Shown in pieces: positions 1 to 8,236 of a DNA stretch of 46,536 nt; position 1 is the stretch's first letter, and each line of letters opens with the position of its first letter. The DNA lies in NCBI GenBank assembly GCA_022509065.1, contig JAFLTY010000019.1:1-46536 (forward strand), in the 5' to 3' direction. Below the pieces are notes generated by a model that had not been told where the DNA came from, made no database searches, and worked only from the letters and a program-made list of their open reading frames with translations. The position numbers were made by a program, and so were the translations under genes. The DNA is from Muribaculaceae bacterium (GTDB lineage: Bacteria > Bacteroidota > Bacteroidia > Bacteroidales > Muribaculaceae).

Positions 1-461
1 GTGTACTTGTTGGCTTTCGACTCTATTTTGGTACCGTCGATATACTCCACGTCGAGCGTGATAAATCCTTTCTCGGCAAGCACCAGCACCAACTGGGTGA
101 ACACTGCGTTTATCTCATCCTTGACACGGTTGCGGAAGCGGTTGATCGTGTTGTGGTCAGGCTTCTCATACCCTGCAAGCCATATGTAATGAATGTCGCG
201 CTTCAGTGCCGCCTCTATCTTACGACACGAATAAAGGTTGTTCATGTAGCCGTAGACAATGACCTTGAGCATCATCTTGGGATGGTAAGGACAACGACCT
301 TGCTCCTTATACAGTTTTTTGAAATTGTCAAGCCGCAACTCATCTATAACGGCGTCAACGACTCTCACAGGATCGTTTTCTGCGATGTCTTCATCCAGTC
401 TCTGCGGAAAAAGCAGATTTTGTTTGGGATTGTACGGGCGAAAGTGTAACTTTGTATGCAT
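1..461 (-). CDS. IS1182-type transposase, N-terminal part (truncated by window edge)
   Basis: An open frame reads on the minus strand from an ATG at 461 to the left edge with no stop, giving about 153 residues that begin MHTKLHFRPYNPKQNLLFPQ. Early motifs include FRPYNPKQ, then PYHPKMMLKVIVYGYMNN near residue 60, then RKIEAALKRD, and DHNTINRFRNR near residue 105. These are typical of the N-terminal DUF772-type region of IS1182/IS5-like transposases, which lies before the DDE catalytic core. The core itself lies outside the window. An inverted-repeat-like end sits 5' of the gene at 572-598. Family assignment is from motif recognition; whether the element is intact cannot be judged here. Confidence 0.82.
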   Translation of the reverse strand, partial: MHTKLHFRPYNPKQNLLFPQRLDEDIAENDPVRVVDAVIDELRLDNFKKLYKEQGRCPYHPKMMLKVIVYGYMNNLYSCRKIEAALKRDIHYIWLAGYEKPDHNTINRFRNRVKDEINAVFTQLVLVLAEKGFITLDVEYIDGTKIESKANKY

Positions 462-506
462 TTAATTATTTGTTTGTCATAAAGTTACAAAAACTTTTTG
501 ACATGG

Positions 507-538
507 CAAAGCCCCGGCTTGGGAAAGTCGAGGCTTTG
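507..538. other. Hairpin in the transposase leader
   Basis: CAAAGCC (507-513) pairs with GGCTTTG (532-538), and CGGCTT (515-520) pairs with AAGTCG (525-530), leaving a 4-nt loop. The hairpin lies between the probable IS end and the transposase start. Such hairpins in IS leaders can block read-through transcription from outside, but that function is inferred. Confidence 0.55.
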
Positions 539-727
539 TTCTATGTTTTACAACATGTTAGCTATCAAAAAGAGGGCGCCTCATTTTGAAACACCCTCAG
601 CAGATGGTTTAACATCAGATGCTTATTTATTGTTGGTTGTTTGAATATTTTTAAGGCAAGCCCCCGTTTCTTCAACGAGTGCTCTTTCAATGAAAAAACT
701 GTTAAGAGCAATAGCTATATTTCATTT

Positions 728-1180
728 TTATTGAATAGTGGCTCCATGAATTATTACAATATCAATCTTCGTATCTCCCGATTCTATTATAGCCATCCCA
801 ATACTTTTACCCTTTTCCTTTTTATCATATAAGTTATAAATCTCAGAAGTTTCCCCATTCTCCTCCGACTCAATCATCACCACAGCGTTATATTGTTTTA
901 ATATTTCATCTATTTTAATTTTGATAGAAGGAGTGAGCGAAGCGTTTTCGCAACTATACATCTCAATCCCTTGAATATCACCCGTCATACCTTCATAATT
1001 GAATGTTTCTTTTTTGTTTTGCACTCCCATATTAACAAGTGCTTTATTAATATATAATTTCTCTACACCATTGCCTGAAGGTAAATCCGCGAGGATTCGC
1101 GATTGAGCACAAGCATTTAGAGGTATACAAATAGAAATGAAAATGAAAGCGATAATTAAATTGCAAATTTTTTTTTCCAT
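728..1180 (-). CDS. DUF4252-like secreted or lipoprotein
   Basis: The protein has 150 residues. It starts with a charged n-region (MEKK), then a hydrophobic stretch, then LNACAQS, which could be a lipobox (Cys near residue 24) or a signal peptidase I site after ACA. The mature part has short beta/alpha segments and ends in IDIVIIHGATIQ. Size, export signal and position third behind an ECF sigma factor and a membrane protein match the DUF4252 proteins of Bacteroidota, whose role is unknown. It starts 3 nt after the stop of the upstream gene, so they are almost certainly co-transcribed. The assignment rests partly on context; the sequence is divergent. Confidence 0.55.
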   Translation of the reverse strand: MEKKICNLIIAFIFISICIPLNACAQSRILADLPSGNGVEKLYINKALVNMGVQNKKETFNYEGMTGDIQGIEMYSCENASLTPSIKIKIDEILKQYNAVVMIESEENGETSEIYNLYDKKEKGKSIGMAIIESGDTKIDIVIIHGATIQ

Positions 1181-1183
1181 AAT

Positions 1184-1873
1184 TTATATCTTTTTAAATA
1201 CGTTATCCAATAGTTCGTTTAAGTCAGGCACATTCTGCCTGGCATTGATACCTCTTTCCAATAATGCAACAAGCTTCTCATTTATTTCCTCCATAAGTAA
1301 GTTTGCCTCCTTTTCATTGGTTATTTCAATATAACCATCCTGAATTGTTGAATCGGCAACGGACTTCTCTGGGTTTGTTTGAAATTCCGACCTTGGAGGA
1401 GTGGTACTAATAATTTTTGTAGTTTTGCCAACATGGGCCAAACTTTGCCCCTCATTTTTGATTTTAACCACCGAATCTTTTTCCGCTTGTTCTTTTAATT
1501 CATTAAAAGGTTTCACGGAAATTGTATCAGTAGTTATTTGAGATAATATTCTAGTCTTGGGAGAGGTTAATTCACCAAATTTTGAGATAAGAGCTGCAAA
1601 CACGACAATAATAGTAATACAAACGGCTGCACCATAGAAAGCGAAACGTTTGTAGAACGGTTTTTTAGATACAATGGTTGGTTTCGAGTATGCAATCTTC
1701 TGTTCTATACCCATTATAACTTTGGTTTCATTTATAAGGGCAGAGTCTTTATCCGTCTTAAGAAGGACATAATAAAGTTCCGTTTCTTCAAGCACGGACA
1801 GTTTGCATTCGATATAAAGATTGCAAAGAGTTTCAAGCTCTCCAACCGAAAGTTCAATATTTTTATCCTTCAT
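1184..1873 (-). CDS. Single-pass membrane protein, probable anti-sigma factor
   Basis: The protein has 229 residues. Residues 1-70 are hydrophilic and presumably cytoplasmic. A single strongly hydrophobic segment (FYGAAVCITIIVVFAALI, about residues 78-95) follows a basic patch (KKPFYKRF). Beyond it is a Ser/Thr/Lys-rich, probably periplasmic tail without a recognisable fold. The start overlaps the stop of the sigma-factor gene by 4 nt (ATGA), a sign of translational coupling. Sigma gene followed by single-pass membrane protein is the usual layout for an ECF sigma/anti-sigma pair. No zinc-binding HxxxCxxC motif is present, so it is not a classical ZAS-type anti-sigma factor. The role is inferred from architecture and position. 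Confidence 0.55.
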   Translation of the reverse strand: MKDKNIELSVGELETLCNLYIECKLSVLEETELYYVLLKTDKDSALINETKVIMGIEQKIAYSKPTIVSKKPFYKRFAFYGAAVCITIIVVFAALISKFGELTSPKTRILSQITTDTISVKPFNELKEQAEKDSVVKIKNEGQSLAHVGKTTKIISTTPPRSEFQTNPEKSVADSTIQDGYIEITNEKEANLLMEEINEKLVALLERGINARQNVPDLNELLDNVFKKI

Positions 1874-2346
1874 ATATCATTTCTTTTAAGGTTACATTGA
1901 ATCTTTTTTCTAATCCGGCATATTTCTGTTCTAATCGATTCGACACTTCTACCTGTCAGTCGGGCCACCGTTTCATATTCCATACCCTCCTGAACTACAT
2001 AACGATAGATTTGCCGTTGTCTTTCTGAAAGATCTGAAATAAGGAATCGTTCGTAGCCGGGAATGTCTACATCTATATAGGTTTCAACTGATTCGTCGGC
2101 TTCTTCAAGCAATAGATTTTGATGTTTCTGTTGCCGGAGAATGTCGATACAACGATTTTTCAACGCTCTGAAGAGCTTATTCCGTGCTTCGGAATCCGAC
2201 TTAATCTGATTTCTCGACCACAACTTTAAATAAGTGTCCTGCATCGCATCTTTGGCGTCTTCCTCGTCTTTGAGGAACCCGATGGCACTGCGAAAAAGTT
2301 TCTCGCGTAACGCCAAATATGAATGTGTCAGAAAGTCAGATTTCAT
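1870..2346 (-). CDS. ECF-type RNA polymerase sigma factor
   Basis: The protein has 158 residues. Region 2 is visible as FLKDEEDAKDAMQDTYLKLW (about residues 24-43), the DAxDxxQxxFxxxW-like core-binding and -10-binding helix. It continues into ARNKLFRALKNRCIDILRQ. Region 4 follows as LSERQRQIYRYVVQEGMEYETVARLTGRSVESIRTEICRIRKKI, a helix-turn-helix that would contact the -35 element. It heads a three-gene minus-strand unit with a membrane protein and a DUF4252-like protein. A TATTTTTG (-7-like) box on the minus strand at 2497-2504 could be its promoter, but no -33 box is evident. The trigger and regulon cannot be read from the sequence. Confidence 0.88.
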   Translation of the reverse strand: MKSDFLTHSYLALREKLFRSAIGFLKDEEDAKDAMQDTYLKLWSRNQIKSDSEARNKLFRALKNRCIDILRQQKHQNLLLEEADESVETYIDVDIPGYERFLISDLSERQRQIYRYVVQEGMEYETVARLTGRSVESIRTEICRIRKKIQCNLKRNDI

Positions 2347-2794
2347 ATACCGCGAAAGTTGTATGCCGCTATAACATGATTTAATTAAGTTGCTTCTGTC
2401 TTAGATACGATTCGGATGCCGAAACATAACATCGAAAGCTGAAAAAAATCACGAAAACATTAATTCATAACAAAACAGGCCATAATATAGCCGATACAAA
2501 AATAAAAAACAAGATACTGTCTAAAGCGCTAAGTTCTTCCTTGTACCCTCTTATAGCGTGGTTGACGTGGGCAGCTATGGATACGGAAAGAGGATGCCCA
2601 AAAACACTTTATTTTGAGACAGCCTGTTTGACTTTATTGCAGCGCGCAGCGTACAGTGCCAATATAACTTTAGAGCCGGTTCGACAATTAACAATTATTG
2701 TCGAATAAGCTCTTACTCTAAACGAAATGTGGAGCCGGTTCTATTAGTAGCGCGATCGTTACTCTCATCTCCAATCAATACGTTTGGCGAATCT
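2347..2794. other. Intergenic region with an IS-end-like remnant and hairpin
   Basis: No convincing gene is seen in these 448 bases. At 2605-2630 the segment TTTATTTTGAGACAGCCTG resembles the IS end at 572-598 (ATTTTGAAACACCCTC) in the same orientation, so it may be a solo IS end. A 44-nt hairpin follows at 2671-2714, and a second copy of the GAGCCGGTTC motif is at 2731. The left part should carry the sigma-operon promoter. Confidence 0.5.
2671..2714. terminator. Hairpin between uvrC and the sigma operon
   Basis: TCGACAAT (2681-2688) pairs perfectly with ATTGTCGA (2697-2704), and an outer AGAGC (2672-2676) pairs with GCTCT (2709-2713). It lies 80 nt downstream of the uvrC stop on the minus strand. 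There is no strong T-run on either side, so termination is plausible but not typical. Its left arm carries the dispersed TTAGAGCCGGTTCGACAA motif. Confidence 0.45.
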
Positions 2795-4615
2795 TTATTT
2801 CAAAGCCTCTTTGACCAAACGGGCTTTTGCCGGTCCGATGATAGTGGCTACTTCCGGTAAGGACGCCTCGCGGATTCGTGCAACGCTTTTGAAGTGGCGT
2901 AACAAAGTGGTCGCTGTAGCGGGACCAATACCCTTAATATTGTTTAATTCGCTGTTAATCTGTGACTTGGAGCGTAAATCCCGGTGGAAAGTGATACCAA
3001 AGCGGTGGGCTTCATCGCGAAGGTGTTGAATAACTCGTAATGATTCACTGGTCTTGGATATGTATAGAGGCACCGAGTCGCCCGGAAAGTATATCTCTTC
3101 GAGTCGCTTGGCGATACCGACTACCGATATGACGCCGCGCAAACCTATGGCGTCGAGAGCCTCGACAGCAGCACTTAATTGCCCTTTGCCGCCATCTACG
3201 ACGATGAGCTGGGGCAAACCCTCTCCCTCTTGCATAAGTCGCGTGTAGCGGCGTGTGAGCACTTCGCGCATCGATGCGAAATCATCTGGTCCTTCGACAG
3301 TTTTTATTTTGAAGTGTCGATAGTCTTTCTTACTCGGTTTGCCGTTCTTGAAAACAACACACGATGCCACAGGATTGCTCCCCTGAATATTTGAATTGTC
3401 AAAACATTCAATATGTCGTGGCAGGTCAGGCAAACGAAAATCGGACTGCATGCGTTTGAGCAGTTGTTCGGTACGTTCCTCAGGGTTATGTTTCTCCATG
3501 TGCTTAAGGTCGTCAATACGTGCTTGACGGGCGTTGCGCTGTGATACCTCGAGGAGTTTGGCTTTATCTCCCCGTTGAGGAACAGTGAATGTCACGTCGG
3601 TCATCTCTATTTCGGGCACTGTCTCGACGATAACCTCGTCATATTTTATGCCGAATGTGGTGCGTATCTCTTCCATGGCAAGAGCGAGCAACTCGGCCAA
3701 ACTCTCTTCCAATCTGCGTTTGTATCGCAGTGTGACAGACCGTACGACGGCACCTCGACGCACATGCATGTAGTTGATATAGACGTCGCGGTCATCATCC
3801 TCAACGCCGAATACATCGATTTCGTTGATGGTTTGCGAGACAATGACGCTGCGACTTCGATAATTCAGCAACAAGTCATAGCGTTGCTTTACCATCTGTG
3901 CCTCTTCAAATCGCAACTCCAATGATAGTTTCTCCATCTCGGCTTTAAGATGATCGAGAAGTACATGTACATCGCCTCGAAGTATGTGTTTAATCTCGTC
4001 GATATATCTGTTATACTCCGTCGGAGATATTGCGCCGGTGCAGCATCCCGCGCATTTCTTGATATGATATTTTAGACACAGTCTACCCTTCCCTTTGCTG
4101 ATATATTCCTCCGTAATAGGTAGACGACATGTGCGTATGGGATATAGCTCCTCGATGAGTTTTAGCACCGTTTTAGCCACAGAGACATTTGTGTAGGGCC
4201 CGTAGTATTTTGTGCCGTCCTTTGTGTACTGGCGCGTCAGATAAACGCGTGGGTACGTCTCGTTGCTCACAGCTATCCATGGGTAGGACTTATCGTCCTT
4301 CAGCAATACGTTGTAGCGTGGCTGATGCTCCTTTATCATAGAATTTTCAAGATTAAGGGCATCCTGTTCCGTCGGCACCACGATATAGCTTAAATCGGCA
4401 ATCGCGCGCACTAACAGATTGGTACGCAGGCTGTCATGTGTCCGATTGAAGTATGACGATACACGTCGCTTAAGATTTTTAGCCTTACCGACATAGATAA
4501 TCTTACCCGACGCATCATAGTAGGTGTAAACACCCGGTGTGTCAGGCAGAAAAGATATTTTCTCTTTCAGCTCCGGTGATTTGTCATGCTTTGCCACATT
4601 ACCTCCAAACTTCAT
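2795..4615 (-). CDS. uvrC: Excinuclease ABC subunit C
   Basis: UvrC makes the two incisions around bulky DNA lesions in the UvrABC complex. The 606 residues match the family length. The GIY-YIG nuclease domain is at about residues 22-100 (TPGVYTYYDASGKIIYVGKAKNL). A UVR helix pair that binds UvrB is near residues 208-240 (LELRFEEAQMVKQRYDLL). The RNase H-like domain has the catalytic residues D406 (FDNSN), D474 (VVDGGKGQ) and H544 (GITFHRD). A C-terminal helix-hairpin-helix pair covers about 550-606 (IKGIGPATATTLLRHF). The ATG at 4615 gives about 20 residues before the GIY domain, which is normal. apt lies upstream on the same strand with a 137-nt gap, so co-transcription is possible. Nothing is missing. 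Confidence 0.97.
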   Translation of the reverse strand: MKFGGNVAKHDKSPELKEKISFLPDTPGVYTYYDASGKIIYVGKAKNLKRRVSSYFNRTHDSLRTNLLVRAIADLSYIVVPTEQDALNLENSMIKEHQPRYNVLLKDDKSYPWIAVSNETYPRVYLTRQYTKDGTKYYGPYTNVSVAKTVLKLIEELYPIRTCRLPITEEYISKGKGRLCLKYHIKKCAGCCTGAISPTEYNRYIDEIKHILRGDVHVLLDHLKAEMEKLSLELRFEEAQMVKQRYDLLLNYRSRSVIVSQTINEIDVFGVEDDDRDVYINYMHVRRGAVVRSVTLRYKRRLEESLAELLALAMEEIRTTFGIKYDEVIVETVPEIEMTDVTFTVPQRGDKAKLLEVSQRNARQARIDDLKHMEKHNPEERTEQLLKRMQSDFRLPDLPRHIECFDNSNIQGSNPVASCVVFKNGKPSKKDYRHFKIKTVEGPDDFASMREVLTRRYTRLMQEGEGLPQLIVVDGGKGQLSAAVEALDAIGLRGVISVVGIAKRLEEIYFPGDSVPLYISKTSESLRVIQHLRDEAHRFGITFHRDLRSKSQINSELNNIKGIGPATATTLLRHFKSVARIREASLPEVATIIGPAKARLVKEALK

Positions 4616-4752
4616 TTCCCCGACGTTGTCATCGAGGTCAATAATTGTTTCTCAAATTATGGATATTGAATTTCCTTAATTATGAGAACGTAAGTTGCTC
4701 AGATTTATTATCGAGATGTATGAAGTTATTATAAATAAGCAAGATAGGTGCT

Positions 4753-5271
4753 TCAATATGTTATCAGCGAAGTAATCTCAGCGTCCTTGGGCAGTATGTC
4801 GCGTCCTTTGAGAGCGGAAAGTTCGATTATGAAGTTGATATAAATCTTTTTGGGATTCATTGATTTGACCAGTTCATAAACGGCGGCCATAGTTCCTCCG
4901 GTAGCCAAGACATCATCGTGCAGTACAACAATATCATCTTCTGTAATTGCATCGCGATGAATCTCGATGACATCTGTTCCATACTCCTTTTTATATTCTG
5001 CGCGTACAGTGTCGGCGGGCAGTTTACCGGGCTTACGTGCGGGAACAAAACCTGCGCCGAGTTCAAAAGCCAGTATTGAACCACCGATAAAACCTCGCGA
5101 TTCAACACCTACGACCTTGGTCACTCCTTTGTCTCGGTATAGTTGACCCAAGTCCCATCCGATGATGTGAAGGGCACGAGGATCCTTAAAAACTGTTGTA
5201 AGATCCTTAAATACGATTCCTTTTGAGGGAAAATCTTCTACGTCGCGTACTCTTTTCTTTACGTATTCCAT
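4753..5271 (-). CDS. apt: Adenine phosphoribosyltransferase
   Basis: The enzyme converts adenine and PRPP to AMP and pyrophosphate in cytoplasmic purine salvage. The 172 residues match the family. The start has the typical DFPSKGIVFKDLTTVFKDP segment (residues 13-31). ESRGFIGG (57-64) and PARKPGKLP (77-85) are family signatures. The PRPP loop is VVLHDDVLATGGTM (115-128) with the paired aspartates D119 and D120. It sits between uvrC and a 593-bp repeat-rich region. No clear promoter box was found immediately upstream. Confidence 0.97.
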   Translation of the reverse strand: MEYVKKRVRDVEDFPSKGIVFKDLTTVFKDPRALHIIGWDLGQLYRDKGVTKVVGVESRGFIGGSILAFELGAGFVPARKPGKLPADTVRAEYKKEYGTDVIEIHRDAITEDDIVVLHDDVLATGGTMAAVYELVKSMNPKKIYINFIIELSALKGRDILPKDAEITSLITY

Positions 5272-5296
5272 TTTGTGTGTTGTTATTTAATTTATG

Positions 5297-5380
5297 TTGT
5301 GATTATACGATTGGATTTGTTGATAATATACGATGGGTTTTTGTGATTATACGATTGGATTTGTTGATAATATACGATGG
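5297..5380. repeat. 40-bp direct repeat, period 44
   Basis: Positions 5297-5336 and 5341-5380 are identical over 40 bases, starting TTGTGATTATACGATTGG and ending ATATACGATGG, with a 4-base spacer. Each copy contains one TGTTGATAA. Confidence 0.9.
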
Positions 5381-5432
5381 TTTTCTAATTAGCAGTAAGA
5401 TTTCTAATATGAAAAATGTTAGCAGAATGCCT

Positions 5433-5540
5433 ATTCATATTAAAAAGCTTATTCATATTAGAATGCTAAATCATATTAAAATGTCTATTCATATTAAAAT
5501 GCTCAATCATATTAAAAGTCTATTCATATTAGAATAATAG
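5433..5540. repeat. Six tandem 17-18-bp iterons
   Basis: Units start at 5433, 5451, 5469, 5487, 5505 and 5522 with consensus AWTCATATTAAAATGCTM. The first base pairs alternate between ATTCATATTA and AATCATATTA. Spacing of 18 bp is close to two helical turns, so bound proteins would lie about the same face. There are no spacers of the CRISPR kind. Confidence 0.88.
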
Positions 5541-5633
5541 CTCTTTATAAATGTTGATAACTATTATTTAATCTCATGATGTCGATGACGAAATAGGTGT
5601 AATCAACTGAAATTATATTCATTATAATAGAAT

Positions 5634-5649
5634 TGTTCCACGTGGAACA
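5634..5649. promoter_or_regulatory. parS-like ParB-binding site 1
   Basis: TGTTCCACGTGGAACA is a perfect 16-bp palindrome. It differs from the widely conserved parS sequence TGTTTCACGTGAAACA only by symmetric changes at positions 5 and 12, a variant compatible with known ParB sites. It lies in non-coding DNA about 216 bp from the mnmG stop. Confidence 0.75.
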
Positions 5650-5864
5650 GGGAATGGTTGCTGTAATTTTACAATAAAAAATATAAAATCCATTATATAG
5701 TTTCCAATTCTCGTTTACGTTCAAGAACCTTGTTTAGCCTCAAATTCTATAAGTTTTATTGCTCTATTGGTATGTTTTGAGGATTCTTAAGTTAATAATT
5801 GAGATGATAATCTTATATTATCGCTTTTAAATGGCGTATTTTTGATGTAATATCTCGTTGTGAT

Positions 5865-7745
5865 TTAGCGACCATGTAAAAGAAGCAAGATGTTAATATC
5901 TGCCGGAGATATGCCTGGAATGCGTGACGCTTGACCTATATTGGTAGGGCGATGGCGTTCCAGTTTCTGTCTGGCTTCCGTACTCAGAGAGTGCAGGTTT
6001 GAGTAGTCTATATCAGGCTTAATTCGCACATTCTCAAGCCTCATCAGCTTTTCTGCATTTTGTTTCTCTCTTTCGATATAGCCTTCGTATTTTAACAGAA
6101 TCTGGACAGCTTCAACTACTTCTTCCCTTATATTAACCGGGATAGAATCGATTTTATGTCTTAATTCTGTCAAATGTAAGGCCAATAAATCTATGGTTAT
6201 TTGAGGTCTGAGAACCAAATCTACTATTTTAACACCTTGTTTCAGTGGTGTAGAATTTACTTTTGCGAGAATGTCGTTTACTTGCTCAGGTTTGACAGAT
6301 GTTTCGCGGATAAATTTAATTAATTCGTCTCTATGAGACAGTTTTAACCTTAGGTTATTCATCCTTTTATCATCTACCAAGCCAAATTCGTAGCCAATAG
6401 GTGTCAGCCTTGCGTCCGCGTCATCCTGCCGTAACAGTATCCGATATTCCGCCCTGCTGGTAAACATACGATACGGTTCGTCAACGCCTTTTGTTATCAA
6501 ATCGTCGATTAGTACTCCTATATAAGCTTGGTCGCGGCGTAGTATCAGTTCTTTTTTGCCTTGCACCTTAAGTGCTGCGTTCGCTCCCGCTATAAGACCT
6601 TGACCTGCAGCTTCTTCGTAACCGGTTGTGCCGTTTATCTGTCCGGCAAAGTATAATCCATCAACGAGACGGGTTTCGAGTGTTGCTTTCAGATCGCGCG
6701 GGTCAAAGAAATCATATTCGATAGCATAACCCGGACGGTATATGCGGACGTTCCTCAGAGCAGGAATTGTTTTGAGCGCTTCTACCTGTATGTCAATAGG
6801 AAGTGAAGAGCTGAATCCGTTAAGGTAGTATTCCTGAGTGTTTTCGCCTTCGGGCTCAAGGAATAACTGGTGCTCGTTTTTATCAGCAAACGTTACTATT
6901 TTGGTTTCTATTGAGGGACAATATCTTGGTCCAATGCTTTGAATCTGCCCATTGTATAGAGGAGAGTCAGGCAACCCGCGTCTCAATACCTCATGTGTCT
7001 GAGGATTAGTGTATATAATATGACAGGGACGTTGTTTTAGACTTCTTTTAATTTCAGGGTCGAAGCTAAAACCATGATAATCACCATCGTCTCCTTGTTG
7101 TTCTGTTGTCAGAGTCCAATCTACCGAACGTCCGTCAATGCGTACAGGTGTTCCTGTCTTCATACGGTCGGCATGGAAACCTAATTGCACCAGTTGTTGT
7201 GTTAATCCGTGAGACGCAGGTTCGGACACTCGACCACCTTCTATCATAGTGCGGCCTATGTGCATCAATCCATTGAGAAAAGTTCCATTTGTGAGCACGA
7301 CAGCATTGGCTTTGATAGTGATGCCGTTGCGTGTCTTGACTCCTTGAACTTGCTTATTTTCAACGATTAGCTCTGTAACTTCGTCCTGCAGGATGTCAAG
7401 GTTTTCGGTGTTTTCGAGAATCTCACGCCATGCTATAGAAAATTTCACTCTGTCAGATTGAGAGCGCGGACTCCACATCGCAGGGCCTTTGGAACGGTTC
7501 AGCATACGAAATTGAATAGCTGTTTTATCGGTGACTTGTCCCATAAAACCACCGAGCGCGTCTATTTCGCGTACAATCTGACCTTTAGCTATTCCCCCTA
7601 CGGCCGGATTACAGCTCATCTGAGCTATCTTGTTCATATCCATCGTGATAAGGAGAGTATGTGCTCCTACACGAGCAGCCGCAGCGGCTGCTTCACACCC
7701 GGCATGACCGGCACCTACGATTATGACATCGTATTTTAATGTCAC
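5865..7745 (-). CDS. mnmG: tRNA uridine-5-carboxymethylaminomethyl modification enzyme MnmG (GidA)
   Basis: MnmG works with MnmE to install the carboxymethylaminomethyl group on wobble uridine 34 of certain tRNAs, using FAD, NADH and a methylene-THF-derived carbon. The 626 residues match the family. The FAD-binding motif is [18 protein letters not shown] (about 11-28). Other signatures are [22 protein letters not shown] (about 45-66), [28 protein letters not shown], the [21 protein letters not shown] segment and [15 protein letters not shown]. The C-terminal helical MnmE/tRNA-binding part ends in [19 protein letters not shown] canonical promoter lies about 135 nt upstream (7888-7918). In many bacteria gidA adjoins the replication origin. 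Confidence 0.97.
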   Translation of the reverse strand: MTLKYDVIIVGAGHAGCEAAAAAARVGAHTLLITMDMNKIAQMSCNPAVGGIAKGQIVREIDALGGFMGQVTDKTAIQFRMLNRSKGPAMWSPRSQSDRVKFSIAWREILENTENLDILQDEVTELIVENKQVQGVKTRNGITIKANAVVLTNGTFLNGLMHIGRTMIEGGRVSEPASHGLTQQLVQLGFHADRMKTGTPVRIDGRSVDWTLTTEQQGDDGDYHGFSFDPEIKRSLKQRPCHIIYTNPQTHEVLRRGLPDSPLYNGQIQSIGPRYCPSIETKIVTFADKNEHQLFLEPEGENTQEYYLNGFSSSLPIDIQVEALKTIPALRNVRIYRPGYAIEYDFFDPRDLKATLETRLVDGLYFAGQINGTTGYEEAAGQGLIAGANAALKVQGKKELILRRDQAYIGVLIDDLITKGVDEPYRMFTSRAEYRILLRQDDADARLTPIGYEFGLVDDKRMNNLRLKLSHRDELIKFIRETSVKPEQVNDILAKVNSTPLKQGVKIVDLVLRPQITIDLLALHLTELRHKIDSIPVNIREEVVEAVQILLKYEGYIEREKQNAEKLMRLENVRIKPDIDYSNLHSLSTEARQKLERHRPTNIGQASRIPGISPADINILLLLHGR

Positions 7746-7887
7746 TTTAAGTCTTTGATTTGGTGTGTATTAGTTAACTAAAAAAGATAAATGTATGTGT
7801 TTTCAATCGAATTAGTTTACTGTTAATTTATTAGCAGTAAATCAGTGAGTTATGCATTCTAATAGGCAAAATGAAAACAAATACCTA

Positions 7888-7918
7888 CAAATTTACAATG
7901 ATTTTTTGAAATTAACAA
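7888..7918 (-). promoter_or_regulatory. Promoter for mnmG
   Basis: On the minus strand a TTG (7918-7916) is followed after 20 nt by TAAATTTG (7895-7888), matching the Bacteroidota -33/-7 pattern. The predicted start of transcription is near 7881, giving a leader of about 135 nt. Confidence 0.65.
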
Positions 7919-7975
7919 ACACCCAAACCAGCCTAATTTCAACCTACTTTCAGCAAACATTTCTGGCTCAACTCG

Positions 7976-8109
7976 ACATCTATCCAGCCAGCCTTAAACA
8001 CGAAAACTGAGTACAGTGAACAGCTATCCACCCAACTTTAAACACACAATCCTGATTACACAGAACAGCTATCCAGCCAACTTTCAAACGACAATCCTGC
8101 TATATAAAG
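7976..8109. repeat. Three degenerate 45-bp tandem repeats upstream of mnmG
   Basis: Units begin at 7976, 8020 and 8065. Each opens with ACAKCTATCCA[C/G]CCA, followed by a CTTTMAAAC-like stretch and then ACAATCCTG in the second and third units. Weaker similar pieces extend on both sides (CCAGCCTAATTTC near 7928; ATCTATCAGCC near 8115). CTATCCACC resembles a DnaA box at its core. The array lies between the mnmG promoter and the ybeY stop. The rest of the 491-bp gap (7746-8236) shows no gene. Confidence 0.7.
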
Positions 8110-8236
8110 CTAAATATCTATCAGCCTCTTCACGTATCCGCGCTATTTACAAAGCCGTTATTCAACTCGCTAACATAGAGCCAAATACACTATGATCTTT
8201 TTTGTCAAATTGGGGTTATCTTGACAACGTAGCGAA

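Larger units (their letters stand above)
1..598 (-). mobile_element. Insertion sequence, IS1182-like, left portion outside window
   Basis: The element comprises the truncated transposase (1-461), its leader, and a probable terminal inverted repeat at 572-598. On the minus strand that end begins GAGGGTGTTTCAAAATGAGG and closes with CGCCCTC, so it is itself framed by GAGGG/CCCTC. The boundary at about 598 is inferred from this end and from the loss of IS-like sequence beyond it. The opposite end and any target-site duplication are not visible. Confidence 0.6.
5272..5864. other. AT-rich, repeat-rich non-coding region between apt and mnmG; candidate replication or partition locus
   Basis: These 593 bases have no credible gene. 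They contain a 40-bp direct repeat (5297-5380), six 17-18-bp iterons (5433-5540), three copies of TGTTGATAA (5318-5326, 5362-5370, 5552-5560; reverse TTATCAACA, one base from the DnaA box TTATCCACA), a 16-bp parS-like palindrome (5634-5649) and a very AT-rich stretch at about 5660-5700. Iterons, DnaA-box-like sites, AT-rich DNA and parS next to mnmG (gidA) recall chromosomal origins. Origin function is inferred and untested; dnaA is not in the window. Confidence 0.5.

Noticed and set aside
153-449. Plus-strand 98-codon frame at the left edge
   Set aside because: The minus frame encodes a recognisable transposase over the same DNA.
5223-5537. Plus-strand 104-codon open frame across the repeats
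   Set aside because: Its second half is just the translated iterons (repeats of HIKML-like units), and it begins inside apt on the other strand.
5433-5540. CRISPR array
   Set aside because: Units are directly adjacent, with no variable spacers and no cas genes.
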